Shown here piece by piece: positions 17,076 through 26,142 of a stretch of 64,000 bases of DNA; position 1 is the first letter of the stretch; each line of letters begins with the position of its first letter. This stretch comes from an uncultured Dehalococcoidia bacterium (lineage in GTDB: Bacteria > Chloroflexota > Dehalococcoidia > Lucifugimonadales > CATQGZ01). The notes under the pieces are model-generated. The model made no database searches and was not told the origin of the DNA. It saw nothing but the letters and a program-made list of their open reading frames with translations. The position numbers and the translations under genes were made by a program. The stretch is taken from the NCBI GenBank assembly GCA_958295685.1, contig OY282365.1:248001-312000 (forward strand). Reading direction: 5' to 3'.

Positions 17076-20000
17076 GTGTCCAAGCTTGGAGACCGGCGCC
17101 CGGAGCCGCTAGAATTGCCCGGCATCGACTCTTCTCCTGAGACGGCAGGCAGGGCCGCGGGTTCCGGATCGTCCAGATTCCTCACTGCCGCCATCTTGGT
17201 CGTCATGGCGGCGGCGCTGCTCCTTCGGCTGTACGGGCTGAACTGGGACGAGGGCTATCCATACACGCCGCACCCCGACGAGCGGTTCATCCTCTCGAAG
17301 GTTCACGAGATATCGCCGCCCGGCCTCGGCAATCTGGGCACGCTGTTCGACGCGGACGCGAGCACCTGGAATCCCCGCCGCTTCTCCTATGGGAGCTTCC
17401 CCTTATATCTTCTGAAGGGGATCGAGCTTACCTACGAACAGCTCGCCGGCGAGCGTCCGCACGACCTCAGGCTGGTTGGCAGAGCCGTCTCCGCGCTCGC
17501 GGACTTCTCCACGGTGGCGCTCGTCTTCCTGCTGGGCAGCATGGCGTACGGTAGAAGGGTAGGGGCTCTGGCAGCGGGTCTCCTCTCCGTGGCCGTGATT
17601 CACATTCAATTGAGCCACTTTTTCGCTGTAGATACACTGCTGACACTGCTTGTGGTGGCGGGGGCCTATTTCCTGATGAGGGTCGCCAGGCATGGGCGGG
17701 CGAGAGACTCGGCGGCGGCAGGAGCGCTCATAGGTCTGGGGCTTGCCACCAAGGTCAGCATCGCGCCCTTCCTGGGGACCTTCGCGCTGGCGCACGGGAT
17801 GTATGCGCTCTCGCTGCTCGGCCCCACCGGTTCCTCTTTCGACCGACGGCTCCGCGGGGCCGCAATCGGCCTGACGGCAGGGGCGGGCGCCGCGCTCGCC
17901 GCCCTGTTTATCGCGCAGCCCTACATGTTCCTGGACTGGGGTCGTTTCTACGCGGACGTGATGGAGCAGTCGGAGATGGTGCGGAGGGTCGTGGACTTCC
18001 CGTACACCCGCCAGTACGTGAATACGACGCCCTACGTCTACTTTATGCGCCAGCTCGCGGCCTGGGGTCTGGGATGGCCGCTGGGACTGGTGGCGTGGAG
18101 CGGGCTGTGCTACGCAGCATTGAGGGGGATGCGCCCCGCCTTTGGCGCGGCGTATGCGGCCGCGGGAGTGGCTGTCCCGATTGCCGTGCTCGCCTACTCC
18201 ACGAGCATAGCCGCCGTATTCGCCGCGGCCGGCATCGCCCTGCTCGCGCTGGCGGCGACGCTGCCGTTCCGCTCCGCGGAGTCTAGGGCCGACGTGCTGC
18301 TCATGTCATGGGTCATGCCGTACTTCCTGATAATCGGCTCGTTCGAGGTGAAGTTTCTCCGCTACCTTCTCCCCATCACTCCATTCCTAATACTGTTCGG
18401 CGCCCGGATGCTGGCGGCGATCTGGAGAGCGGCGGCAACCCGACACTCGTCGCTGCGGCCCTATGCGGCGGCATGTGGGGTGATCCTCGCGGGGAGCGCC
18501 ATCTTCTACGCCCTGGCGTACGTCTCGATCTACTCTGAGAAGCACACCGCGGTCAGGGCGTCGGAGTGGATACACCGGGACGCCCCCGGAACCGCGACCA
18601 TACTCAAGGAGCACTGGGAAGAGAGCCTGCCGGAGCTGTACGACTACAACGTGCAGGAGCTCGAACTCTACAACCCGGATCTTCCTCAGAAGACCTTAGA
18701 GATAGCCGACCGGCTGGCCTCAGCCGACTATCTGGTCTTCTACAGCAACCGCCTCTACGGAACAATCCCGCGCCTGCCCGATCGCTATCCGGTCAGCCGG
18801 AGCTACTACGAGGCTCTCTTCTCGGGACGGCTGGGCTACGAGCTGGTCCATTTCGAGACCTCCTATCCCGAGTTCTTGGGCGTCAGCTTCGTCGACGACA
18901 CGTTCGGAAGGCCGGATGTGCCCGAGCCAGAGGCCCTGAGAGGCTACAGTCAATCGGCGGTGTCTCTGCGGCTGGGGGCTGCTGATGAGAGCTTTACCGT
19001 GTACGACCATCCGAAGGTGCTGGTGCTGCGCAACACGGCCCGCTACGACGCCGCGGCCATCCGTAGAGAGATCGCGAGAGATGCCGACTACGCCTGGCCG
19101 CCCCCGCGTGGGGTGGAGAATGGGCTCATGTTGTCGGACGAAGCCGCCGAGGCTCAGAGGAAGGGCGGCTCTTGGAAGGACATCGTCAGGGCGGATAGCT
19201 GGACGGGCCGAGTGCCTGCCGTCGCCTGGCTCCTCGTCGTCGAGTTGATGGCGCTGGCCGCGCTCCCGCTCGCGTGGCTGGTGTTCAGGCCCCTTCCCGA
19301 CAGAGGCTTCCTGTTCGCCAAGGCCCTGGGCCTGCTGGGTGTCGGGCTGGTGGCCTGGCTGCTGGCGAGTTCCGGTTTGGTCGGGTTCTCCCGTCTGTCG
19401 GTACTCGTCGGCCTGATCACGGTCGGGTCGGTCTCCGCGTTGGTTGCGGCCTTCCGATGGCGCGATCTGATCGGCTTCGCGCGGCGCCGATGGAAGCTTC
19501 TGCTGGTATGCGAGACGGTGTTCCTGGCTGCCTACCTCGTCTTCGTAGTGATAAGGATGGCCAACCCAGACCTCTGGCACCCATACAGGGGCGGCGAGAA
19601 GCCCATGGACCTGGCCTACCTGAACGCTGTCTTGCGGTCTAGCTACATGCCGCCGTACGACCCATGGTTTGGGGGAGGCTTCATCAACTATTACTACTGG
19701 GGCCAGTTTCTGGTAGCGACGCTCGTTCGGGCCACGGGGATCGGGACGGCGGTGGCATTCAACCTGGCCGTCCCGACCTTCTTCGCGCTCACGGCGGCGG
19801 GCGCCTTCTCGCTGGTGTATAACCTTGCCGAGACGACTCGGTTGAGCCTGTTCCGGGCCGGGAGGGGCCGGGCCGACGCCGATACCCTCGGCTCTCGCGT
19901 GGGGGAGAACGGCGCCGGAGCCGGCGGGCTGCCCCTGTCTCCGGTGGTCGCGGGACTCGGCGGCGTCCTCTTCGTAACCGTGCTAGGCAATCTGGATGGG

Positions 20001-21668
20001 GCGGTTCAGGTCGTGCGGGGCGCTTGGCGGTCGCTCGTCCTCGGCCTGCCGTTCTGGGACACCGTCGTGGTCGGATTCGACTTCTGGCGCAGCTCGCGGA
20101 TGATGCCGCCGGACCCTCCCGGATTCGAGATCAACGAGTTCCCGTTCTTCACGTTCCTGTTCGCCGACCTGCACGCCCATATGATGGCCCTGCCGTTCAC
20201 GCTGCTGGCGCTCGGTCTCGCGGCCGCGGTGGTAATAGGAGCAGCCCGCCCTCGGAGCCGGGGTCGGCTCTGGGGCGTCGAGGATATGGCAAGGCTCGCC
20301 GTCCTGGGAGTGGTGACAGGCTCGCTGAGGCTCATCAATGCCTGGGACTTCCCGACCTACCTCGTCGTCGGAGTATCGGCGGTCTTCCTGTCCGAATACC
20401 TCCGCCACGGCGGACTGGGGCTGCGGGTGATCATTCGATGGGCGGCCGCGTCGGCCCTGGTCGCCGCTGTCGGATACTTCGCGTTCCTGCCCTATCATCT
20501 CACCTACGAGACCTTCTTTGGCGGCGTGGAGAGCACGACCAACACGACCGTCTTGTGGCAGTTCCTGGCGATAAACGGTCTGTTCATATTCATCGTCGGG
20601 TCGTTCTTCATGATCGAGTCGCGCGAATGGCTGTCCGGCGCGGTTCGGATCGGGAGACATGCGCGCGCAACGTTGGCGCGCGGGGAGACCGGGGCCAGGC
20701 TGTCTCTGATCGCAGGTCTGGCGATGGTGGCCGCCGCCCTGGCGATTCTGGCTTTGTACTACGACAGCTTCGGGAGCACTGTCCTCTTCGTCGGCGTGCT
20801 GCTGGCGCTCGCTGCGGCCGTCACTCTGAAGTGGATATGGTCCATGCGGCCGGACGCTCCCTGCCTGGCGTTCATCGGCCTGATAGTGGCGGCGGCGCTG
20901 TCTCTGGCGATCGGTCTCGACCTGGTACGGGTCGAGGGCGACATCGACCGAATGAACAGCGTCTTCAAGTTCTACCTGCAGATATGGGTCATGCTGGCCG
21001 TGGCGTCGGCGTATCTGTTGTGGAGGCTGGCCCATGCTTATCGTGAGCGGCTTGGGAGTCTGCGCTGGCCGGCGAAGGCGTGGCTGGCCGCGCTCGGCGC
21101 GCTGCTCGTTGGGGCCGCCGCGTATCCGGCGCTCGGGACTCACGATCGGCTTGGATACCGGTTTGACGACAGGGTGACGCCGCTGACTCTGGACGGCACG
21201 GCATACATCGAGGGCGCGGTCTATCGAGATCCTAGGGGAAGCATCGACCTCGAGGCCGACTTCGAGGGCATTCGGTGGCTTCTGGACAACGTGGAGGGTT
21301 CCCCTATAGTCCTAGAGGGGTCGACGGAGCCGGAGAGGTACAGGTGGGGAGGCCGCGTCTCGGTCTACACCGGCCTGCCCAGCGTCGTCGGCTGGCAGTG
21401 GCACCAGGAGCAGCAGCGCTGGGACTACCGAGATCAGGTTGGCCGGCGGGTGAGGGACGTGAGCCTGCTGTACGAGACGGCCAACCCGGACAGGGCTCGC
21501 GAGCTGCTGGCGGAGTACGGGGTCGAGTACGTTTACGTGGGGCCGCTGGAGCGGGTCTACTACGGCGCGGACGGACTCGACAAGTTCGAGGACATGGTTG
21601 GGGTGGACCTGGACAAGGTCTTCCACAGCGATCAGGTCACGATATATCGTGTCAGAGACCCGTCCTGA
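17076..21668 (+). CDS. Giant membrane protein: GT39-like N-half fused to DUF2298 (Chlor_Arch_YYY)
   Basis: A 1530-residue polytopic protein. Residues about 35-650 resemble GT39/ArnT-type glycosyltransferases: first helix AAILVVMAAALLLRLYGLNW, then DEGYPYTPHPDERFI with an acidic pair in the first outer loop, and about a dozen helices. Residues about 690-1500 carry the DUF2298/YYY domain: GEKPMDLAYLNAVLRS, FINYYYWGQFLVA, FADLHAHMMALPF, RLINAWDFPTYL and NSVFKFYLQIW. The likely role is a lipid-linked sugar transferase acting at the outer membrane face. The GTG start lies 3 bases after the LLM stop, so its translation may be coupled; the start is not certain. YYY proteins occur mainly in Chloroflexi and archaea. 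Confidence 0.85.
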   Translation: MSKLGDRRPEPLELPGIDSSPETAGRAAGSGSSRFLTAAILVVMAAALLLRLYGLNWDEGYPYTPHPDERFILSKVHEISPPGLGNLGTLFDADASTWNPRRFSYGSFPLYLLKGIELTYEQLAGERPHDLRLVGRAVSALADFSTVALVFLLGSMAYGRRVGALAAGLLSVAVIHIQLSHFFAVDTLLTLLVVAGAYFLMRVARHGRARDSAAAGALIGLGLATKVSIAPFLGTFALAHGMYALSLLGPTGSSFDRRLRGAAIGLTAGAGAALAALFIAQPYMFLDWGRFYADVMEQSEMVRRVVDFPYTRQYVNTTPYVYFMRQLAAWGLGWPLGLVAWSGLCYAALRGMRPAFGAAYAAAGVAVPIAVLAYSTSIAAVFAAAGIALLALAATLPFRSAESRADVLLMSWVMPYFLIIGSFEVKFLRYLLPITPFLILFGARMLAAIWRAAATRHSSLRPYAAACGVILAGSAIFYALAYVSIYSEKHTAVRASEWIHRDAPGTATILKEHWEESLPELYDYNVQELELYNPDLPQKTLEIADRLASADYLVFYSNRLYGTIPRLPDRYPVSRSYYEALFSGRLGYELVHFETSYPEFLGVSFVDDTFGRPDVPEPEALRGYSQSAVSLRLGAADESFTVYDHPKVLVLRNTARYDAAAIRREIARDADYAWPPPRGVENGLMLSDEAAEAQRKGGSWKDIVRADSWTGRVPAVAWLLVVELMALAALPLAWLVFRPLPDRGFLFAKALGLLGVGLVAWLLASSGLVGFSRLSVLVGLITVGSVSALVAAFRWRDLIGFARRRWKLLLVCETVFLAAYLVFVVIRMANPDLWHPYRGGEKPMDLAYLNAVLRSSYMPPYDPWFGGGFINYYYWGQFLVATLVRATGIGTAVAFNLAVPTFFALTAAGAFSLVYNLAETTRLSLFRAGRGRADADTLGSRVGENGAGAGGLPLSPVVAGLGGVLFVTVLGNLDGAVQVVRGAWRSLVLGLPFWDTVVVGFDFWRSSRMMPPDPPGFEINEFPFFTFLFADLHAHMMALPFTLLALGLAAAVVIGAARPRSRGRLWGVEDMARLAVLGVVTGSLRLINAWDFPTYLVVGVSAVFLSEYLRHGGLGLRVIIRWAAASALVAAVGYFAFLPYHLTYETFFGGVESTTNTTVLWQFLAINGLFIFIVGSFFMIESREWLSGAVRIGRHARATLARGETGARLSLIAGLAMVAAALAILALYYDSFGSTVLFVGVLLALAAAVTLKWIWSMRPDAPCLAFIGLIVAAALSLAIGLDLVRVEGDIDRMNSVFKFYLQIWVMLAVASAYLLWRLAHAYRERLGSLRWPAKAWLAALGALLVGAAAYPALGTHDRLGYRFDDRVTPLTLDGTAYIEGAVYRDPRGSIDLEADFEGIRWLLDNVEGSPIVLEGSTEPERYRWGGRVSVYTGLPSVVGWQWHQEQQRWDYRDQVGRRVRDVSLLYETANPDRARELLAEYGVEYVYVGPLERVYYGADGLDKFEDMVGVDLDKVFHSDQVTIYRVRDPS

Positions 21669-22372
21669 CTTAAATCCGCATCCGTGCGGCTAAGCTCTGT
21701 GCCCGGGACTGCATGGATTCCTTTCACGTTGCCTTCATGCCTTATCCGGAGGGTGTCTGTGTGTCCCACCACCTCCGCGCCCAGGCCCACTAGGTTCGTG
21801 TTGGCGGGGCTGGGCAGTGTCAGGAGCGGTTTGCCGGAGGCGGCGAGTTTGCGGGCGAAGGCTTCGGTCTTGCCGCCGGGCGCGGCGTGGGCGATGAAGA
21901 CCTGCTGAGCCAGGGCCGCTACGAGGTCGTTGCGCTGAGCCGCCGTCTCTGCGGTTGGCCTGCGTCGAGATGATGGAAATGGAGACAGGACCAGCATCCT
22001 GCCGGCGTTCAGAGGGCCGCGCCAGTCGCGGGGGATTCGCATGTTGTCGATGCCGCGCGCGGGGCAGACGACGACGGGCTGGCTGCCTCGGAGCAGCAGG
22101 CGCAGGCACTCCTTCTCCATCGGGGTTTGGAACCCGCCTATGACGGGGACTCTGGCGCCGCGCATGTCTCTGGCGAGGTCGTAGGTCTTGAGTATGAGGT
22201 CGCCGGGGCAGCGGTTGGAGCAGAAGAGGGCGGTCAGCTCCAACCGTAGGATCTCGGGGTCTCCAATTGAATGGAGGCCGGAGGCGGTTTCTTCAAGCAG
22301 GGATTGGGTCGTCGGGGCAAAGGTTGGGGACGACGGTGTAGCCGGTCTTCGCACGTGGGACTTTGTTGTCAT
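21632..22372 (-). CDS. DprA-like SLOG-fold protein, third gene of defence-like cassette
   Basis: A 246-residue Rossmann-like protein of the short DprA-related family. ALFCSNRCPGDLILKTYDLA, VPVIGGFQTPMEKECLRLLL, QPVVVCPARGIDNMRIP, the AAQRNDLVAALAQQVFIAHA segment and GKTEAFARKLAASGKPLLTL follow the DprA order, but the C-terminal winged helix is missing. DprA proteins bind ssDNA or nucleotides. The ATG overlaps the stop of the preceding SLOG gene (ATGA), so the two are translationally coupled. The 3' end overlaps the 3' end of the convergent DUF2298 gene by 37 bases. A role inside a nucleotide-signalling defence operon is inference. Confidence 0.7.
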   Translation of the reverse strand: MTTKSHVRRPATPSSPTFAPTTQSLLEETASGLHSIGDPEILRLELTALFCSNRCPGDLILKTYDLARDMRGARVPVIGGFQTPMEKECLRLLLRGSQPVVVCPARGIDNMRIPRDWRGPLNAGRMLVLSPFPSSRRRPTAETAAQRNDLVAALAQQVFIAHAAPGGKTEAFARKLAASGKPLLTLPSPANTNLVGLGAEVVGHTDTLRIRHEGNVKGIHAVPGTELSRTDADLSQDGSLTRYIVT

Positions 22373-23211
22373 GTCAGCGACCGCAATATGAACTCGACAA
22401 TTTTGATTGCAGATGAGATCACAGGAAGCGCCTTGGCAAATTGCCATGCGGCTACCCATCGCCTCTTGGCCTTTGCTCTCCAGCCTGCCTGAGGAGTGGC
22501 TTCTAGCTCTCTGGCGAGCATCTCGGCTGACCCCCGTGCCACAGTTCCCGCATCGTTGATACCGCGGTCCAGGGAGAGCAATTCAACCCTATTGATCACG
22601 TCTGAGTGTGTGCTGGGGAAGAAGCGGCTGGGGTTCGACGTCATCTCTTGGTGCAAGGCGATAGCGCCGTCACCGTCGTCGCTGAGCGAGCCGAGCCGCA
22701 AGTCCAGTGGCAGCGCCGGCTTGCCCCGAGCGGTCATATCCGCTCCTGTGGAGTACGTGCCTTTGCCGCCACCGATTGCGAGCATCGCGTCCGCCCGTTC
22801 AATGAGCTCCTTTCGATACTCGCCGCCAGTGAACACCTCCCGACGTACGTGGCAGATTTCTACGATGTTTCTCTGCTCCAAGTTCGTCAGCAGTTGCAGA
22901 TTGGCCTTGTCTATCTTCGAGTTCGGGGCTTCGTCGGACATCACGACTCGCGCGTACCTGCGAGGGCTTTCCGTAGTGGTTTCGGCATAGCGCTCGACTT
23001 CCCTAAGCGCCACCCAGTCGAATATATGGGGCGTACTGTGTTCGTCCTTGGTGGACTCTTCGTCCCCAGCAAGCGCTACGATACCGCCTCCCCGTCTCAA
23101 CACCTCTCCGGTGAAACTCTCGACGAACTTGACAGCTGTGTTCAACTTGTCCTCTGGACACGAACGGCTTGCGCTGCCGGAGATCAGTATGAACTTGCCA
23201 TCCATCATCAT
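22369..23211 (-). CDS. SLOG-family putative nucleotide sensor/effector
   Basis: 280 residues. It begins MMMDGKFILISGSASRSC, and later has LRRGGGIVALAG, DWVALREVERYAE and ELIERADAMLAIGGGKGTYSTGADMTARGKPALPLDL. This glycine-rich pattern matches the SLOG (STALD-like) superfamily, which binds nucleotide-derived ligands in CBASS and Thoeris systems (family knowledge). The last 35 residues (WVAAWQFAKALPVISSAIKI...) are amphipathic to hydrophobic and could touch a membrane. Its ATG overlaps the CD-NTase stop as TAATG, and its stop overlaps the next gene as ATGA. GC is visibly lower than in neighbours. It is the likely effector of the cassette; no nuclease or TIR domain is visible. Confidence 0.65.
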   Translation of the reverse strand: MMMDGKFILISGSASRSCPEDKLNTAVKFVESFTGEVLRRGGGIVALAGDEESTKDEHSTPHIFDWVALREVERYAETTTESPRRYARVVMSDEAPNSKIDKANLQLLTNLEQRNIVEICHVRREVFTGGEYRKELIERADAMLAIGGGKGTYSTGADMTARGKPALPLDLRLGSLSDDGDGAIALHQEMTSNPSRFFPSTHSDVINRVELLSLDRGINDAGTVARGSAEMLARELEATPQAGWRAKAKRRWVAAWQFAKALPVISSAIKIVEFILRSLT

Positions 23212-24062
23212 TACCTGCTGGCGCTCCCCTCACAGAACAGACTGTCAAACTCCTTTTTGGTCTTGCAAGAATTTACCTTGCCTCTCATCTGACCAAAGTA
23301 AGTCGAAACCCGCTGGCGACAGTTGGATTCCGCAGGCCCGAGGTACTCGTCCACGTATCTGGACTGTCCCGAGGGGTCTGCAATTGGGCGCATTGCTGCT
23401 TTTGCCGAATGCCTGAACAAGTGATTCAGCATGGTCTTCGAGTCGCGCGAACCGTTATAGTCACTGAAGGCGTCAATCGCGAGAGACTCCATGTGGTATC
23501 CGGCGATCTTCCTGTTCGAACGTGTTATGAAGCAGTCCGCAATGGCCTTGGCGAGCTTGATGACTGGTACGACACGGCCACCTCTTGCCTGGTTGACCTC
23601 GGTGAGCTTTTCGGCAAACTTCTCGGGTTGCGCGACTTTGCTCCATCGAGTGCTTCCAGGCTCGGCAATTCGCACCCCATCGCTCCTCGTCCGTATGGCA
23701 GGCAGTATCTGGATCTCGTTGCCGTCGGAGTAGTTGACTGTCACCGCCAAGTTGCCCGCGCTTACGGAATTATTAGGGAGTCGTTGCTGGATGGTGTCCC
23801 TCGCGTAGGCTATGACCTTCGAGGGAAGTTGGTTTACAAGCGAGGAGTCGTTGACTATCAGAAGCATGTCGACGTCACTGAGGCCGCTCACGTACGTGCC
23901 TTTCCTGACAGACCCACCGAACATGGTCTGCACCACATGGTTGTCTTTCTCTCTGAGGAACTTGCACAGGCTTTCGACGTGCCGCTTGGTTGCCTTCGTA
24001 TTCCTTTGGTTGTACTTTACGAGCAGGGCCTCGCAGTACTTATTGAAGTTGTCGTCAGACAT
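23211..24062 (-). CDS. CD-NTase (SMODS) nucleotidyltransferase, CBASS-type
   Basis: About 283 residues of the cGAS/DncV-like superfamily, which makes cyclic oligonucleotide alarm signals upon phage infection. The active-site block is FGGSVRKGTYVSGLSDVDMLL (GS then D-x-D). The third acidic position falls in GNEIQILPAI, where many relatives have a D in place of Q. RVVPVIKLAKAI and AGYHMESLAIDAF belong to the helical C-terminal domain. I chose the ATG at 24062, 8 bases after AGGAG. It is the first of three overlapping genes. AT-richer codon use than neighbours suggests transfer. No ubiquitin-like ligase (Cap2/Cap3) genes are present, so it would be a minimal cassette. Confidence 0.78.
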   Translation of the reverse strand: MSDDNFNKYCEALLVKYNQRNTKATKRHVESLCKFLREKDNHVVQTMFGGSVRKGTYVSGLSDVDMLLIVNDSSLVNQLPSKVIAYARDTIQQRLPNNSVSAGNLAVTVNYSDGNEIQILPAIRTRSDGVRIAEPGSTRWSKVAQPEKFAEKLTEVNQARGGRVVPVIKLAKAIADCFITRSNRKIAGYHMESLAIDAFSDYNGSRDSKTMLNHLFRHSAKAAMRPIADPSGQSRYVDEYLGPAESNCRQRVSTYFGQMRGKVNSCKTKKEFDSLFCEGSASR

Positions 24063-24294
24063 GGGCTGCACTCCTGTTCCAGAAGAGGGCTGTCATCAAC
24101 TCTACCCAAGCAGGGGTATCGACCAGGGTCATGGCGAACGGCTGGAAGACATCGCGTCGAGGCCGACCTCCCAGCGTACCCCACGAAGCGCGCGGGCTCC
24201 CTTCAACGGACGCGGATTCGGCGGCCAGCGTTCGGAGCGCGAAGCTAATAGCCCCGCGCTTGGCCGCGAGTTGATAGCATCGCATCATCTCGGC

Positions 24295-24477
24295 TCACAC
24301 CTGATCGTCGATGTTTACGTTGGCGCGTAATATACATCTACCATACACCAGATGCCGATGGCAGGCAGGATCAACCAGAAATGGGTTCCCCGGCGCCCCC
24401 TCCTCGGACTCGATTACGGTGGAGTCGTCGAGGCACAGGTACAGCGCGCCGGCTTCTTTGTCCACGATCGGTTTCAT
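24295..24477 (-). CDS. DUF2283-like small protein, possibly truncated
   Basis: Sixty residues starting MKPIVDKEAGALYLCLDDSTVIESEEG, which fits the start of DUF2283 proteins (usually 60-70 residues). After residue 30 it leaves the family pattern (PACHRHLVYGRCILRANVN), so a frameshift or replacement is likely. A strong AGAGGAGGAT ribosome site precedes the ATG. Such proteins are often half of toxin-antitoxin-like pairs. The 77-codon frame that follows (24055-24288) is not recognisable. Confidence 0.5.
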   Translation of the reverse strand: MKPIVDKEAGALYLCLDDSTVIESEEGAPGNPFLVDPACHRHLVYGRCILRANVNIDDQV

Positions 24478-24534
24478 ATCCTCCTCTCGCGCTGTGGCCT
24501 TCCCAGGGCAATCGCATCTGAGGGCCTCGGCCTG

Positions 24535-24680
24535 CGGTTTTGCCGAAAACTGTCCCAAACTGTTCCATTTTGTCCCATCTCGTAGCTGAGGGTTCGATTT
24601 CGTGGAACAAAAGTGGGGCACTTGTGGAACAGGTCTGGGACAGTTCTGGGGCAGTTCTGGGGCAATTGTGGGACAGGTCC
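24535..24680 (-). repeat. Type B iteron array, copy B3
   Basis: Read on the minus strand: seven direct units (TGTCCCACAAT-like) from 24676 down, core CCCTCAGCTACGAGATGG, then three inverted units ending CAGTTTTCGGCAAAA near 24540. There are no GTAAC ends here. Confidence 0.75.
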
Positions 24681-24694
24681 CGGGGGTGAGGGTG

Positions 24695-24770
24695 CCCCTT
24701 GTGTGCCCTTACGGGCGGGTTGGTTCCGTGCACGTGGTTCGGCATGATCATGGCTGCGTTCCTTCCACGT
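24695..24770 (-). pseudogene. RAYT/IS200-like start fragment (MIMPNHVHG) in type B3
   Basis: On the minus strand an AAGGA ribosome site is followed 8 bases later by ATG and the codons MIMPNHVHGTNPPVRAHKG, then a G/C-rich palindrome. PNHVH is the HUH metal motif of Y1/IS200-type transposases, and the following RAHKG stretch resembles RAYT genes that contain their own REP. No other part of a transposase is present. The same text recurs at 61.1 kb and, degraded to VPNHVHA, at 32.7 kb. Confidence 0.5.
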
Positions 24771-24774
24771 AGAT

Positions 24775-24803
24775 ATTGTAGTACAGGGGTTCGCGGCTGT
24801 CAA
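24775..24803 (-). promoter_or_regulatory. Promoter of type B element B3
   Basis: TTGACA, 17 bp, TACAAT on the minus strand, close to consensus. Confidence 0.75.
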
Positions 24804-24820
24804 GGGGCGGGGGGCGGTCG

Positions 24821-25020
24821 GAACCTGTCCCAGATTAGTAGGCAATATGAAGAAGGTGTCTCAACTCGGTCACCACCGTCCTGGCACGCGCCCCCACCGA
24901 CCGCAGACTCTTCGGCCTGGCTCGCATTCAGCCTGTCGTCCAGGATCAGCAGACGGCGCTCGGCCAACTCACGGGCATAGGCGCATCCCTGCCGATAGGT
25001 CTGCCATCAGGCTTGTACTA
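24821..25020 (-). pseudogene. Transposase-gene remnant with IS end, copy 1
   Basis: CCTGTCCCAGATTAGTAGGC (24824-24843) also marks the left end of the remnant at 55.3 kb. On the minus strand from about 25007, ATGGCAGACC joins directly to YRQGCAYARELAERRLLILDDRL coding sequence that in the 55.3-kb copy is preceded by more codons, so this copy carries an internal deletion and is then cut off. The helical ELAERRLL text resembles the N-terminus of ISLre2/UPF0236- or ISKra4-type transposases, with low certainty. Confidence 0.5.
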
Positions 25021-25056
25021 TCCTAGAAGGAGTACGCGCCAAAATCGGAGGGGGCC

Positions 25057-26127
25057 GTGCGACACATACTTCATGCCGATTTCGACGCCTTCTACGCGTC
25101 GGTGGAGCAGCGGGACGACCCACGCCTGAGGGGCCGCCCGCTGGTGGTCGGAGGCCGCCCGGAGGACAGGGGAGTGGTGGCGTCGGCCTCGTATGAGGCG
25201 AGGCGGTTCGGCATTCGGTCGGCGATGCCGATGCGTACGGCCTTCGAGCGCTGTCCGAGGCTGATCAGGCTGGCTCCCAGGTTCGAGCGGTATGCCGAGG
25301 TCTCCCGCGCCGTCATGGACATCTTCAGGAGCATCACGCCTCTGGTGGAGCCGCTTTCGCTGGACGAGGCGTACCTGGACGTGACCGGCTCGGTCACGCA
25401 GGCGCTGCCTCCGGCGCGGGTCGCCTCCGATCTCAAGGGGAGGGTCAGGACCGAGCTGGGGCTGACCATATCGGTGGGCGTGGCCACGAGCAAGTCGGCG
25501 GCGAAGATCGCGTCCGACCTGGACAAGCCCGACGGCCTGACGGTGGTGCCGCCCGGCGCGGAGCGCGAGTTTCTGGCGCCGCTGCCGGTGGGCAGGCTCT
25601 GGGGCGTCGGCCCGAAGACGGCCGCTATTCTTGAGCATGAGGGGATTCACAGGATCGGGCAGCTGGCGGAGAGGACGGACGAGTGGCTCGTCGGCAGGTT
25701 CGGGCGGATGGGCGAGCACATGAGCCGCCTGGCCAGGGGTGAAGACAGGCGGGAGGTGGAGACTGCCAGGGCGCGGAAGTCGGTGAGCGCGGAGACGACG
25801 CTGGCGCAGGACAGCGACGACCCGGAGGAGTTGATCGAGCTGGTGGGAAGGCTGAGCCAGCGTGTCGGGGGCCACCTGAGCAGCCGCGGGCTGCACGCCC
25901 GCACGGTGAGGCTGAAGCTGCGGCTGGCCGACTTCACCACGTTCACCCGGCAGAAGGCGGTTCCCGAGGGGGTGGACGATTCGATGGGCGTGGAGGCAGT
26001 GGCGGTGGCGCTTCTTCGGTCGGAGCTGGCGCCGGGGCGCCTGTTCCGTCTGGTGGGGGTCGGGGCCGTCGGATTCGACCCTGTCGAGGACGAGCCGATC
26101 CAGCCGAGACTCGTCGGGTTGGACTAG
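25057..26127 (+). CDS. dinB: DNA polymerase IV (Y-family)
   Basis: Translesion polymerase. The catalytic acids are in HADFDAFYASVEQ and SLDEAYLDVT. The palm/fingers carry GVVASASYEARRFGIRSAMP and the helix-hairpin-helix GVGPKTAAILEHEGIHRIGQLA. The little-finger domain ends at residue 356 (usual length). No beta-clamp-binding tail is obvious. The GTG start follows GGAGGGGG. It converges with hemW 16 bases downstream. Confidence 0.94.
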   Translation: MRHILHADFDAFYASVEQRDDPRLRGRPLVVGGRPEDRGVVASASYEARRFGIRSAMPMRTAFERCPRLIRLAPRFERYAEVSRAVMDIFRSITPLVEPLSLDEAYLDVTGSVTQALPPARVASDLKGRVRTELGLTISVGVATSKSAAKIASDLDKPDGLTVVPPGAEREFLAPLPVGRLWGVGPKTAAILEHEGIHRIGQLAERTDEWLVGRFGRMGEHMSRLARGEDRREVETARARKSVSAETTLAQDSDDPEELIELVGRLSQRVGGHLSSRGLHARTVRLKLRLADFTTFTRQKAVPEGVDDSMGVEAVAVALLRSELAPGRLFRLVGVGAVGFDPVEDEPIQPRLVGLD

Positions 26128-26142
26128 GGGCGGGCTGGGGGC

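Noticed and set aside
24055..24288. 77-codon frame upstream of the CD-NTase, overlapping its start by 8 bases
   Set aside because: Position is suggestive, but the protein matches nothing I know and its composition looks random; left out as a gene.
24580..24600. GGTTCGATT in type B cores, resembling a tRNA T-loop
   Set aside because: No acceptor or anticodon stems fit around it, and type A cores lack it.
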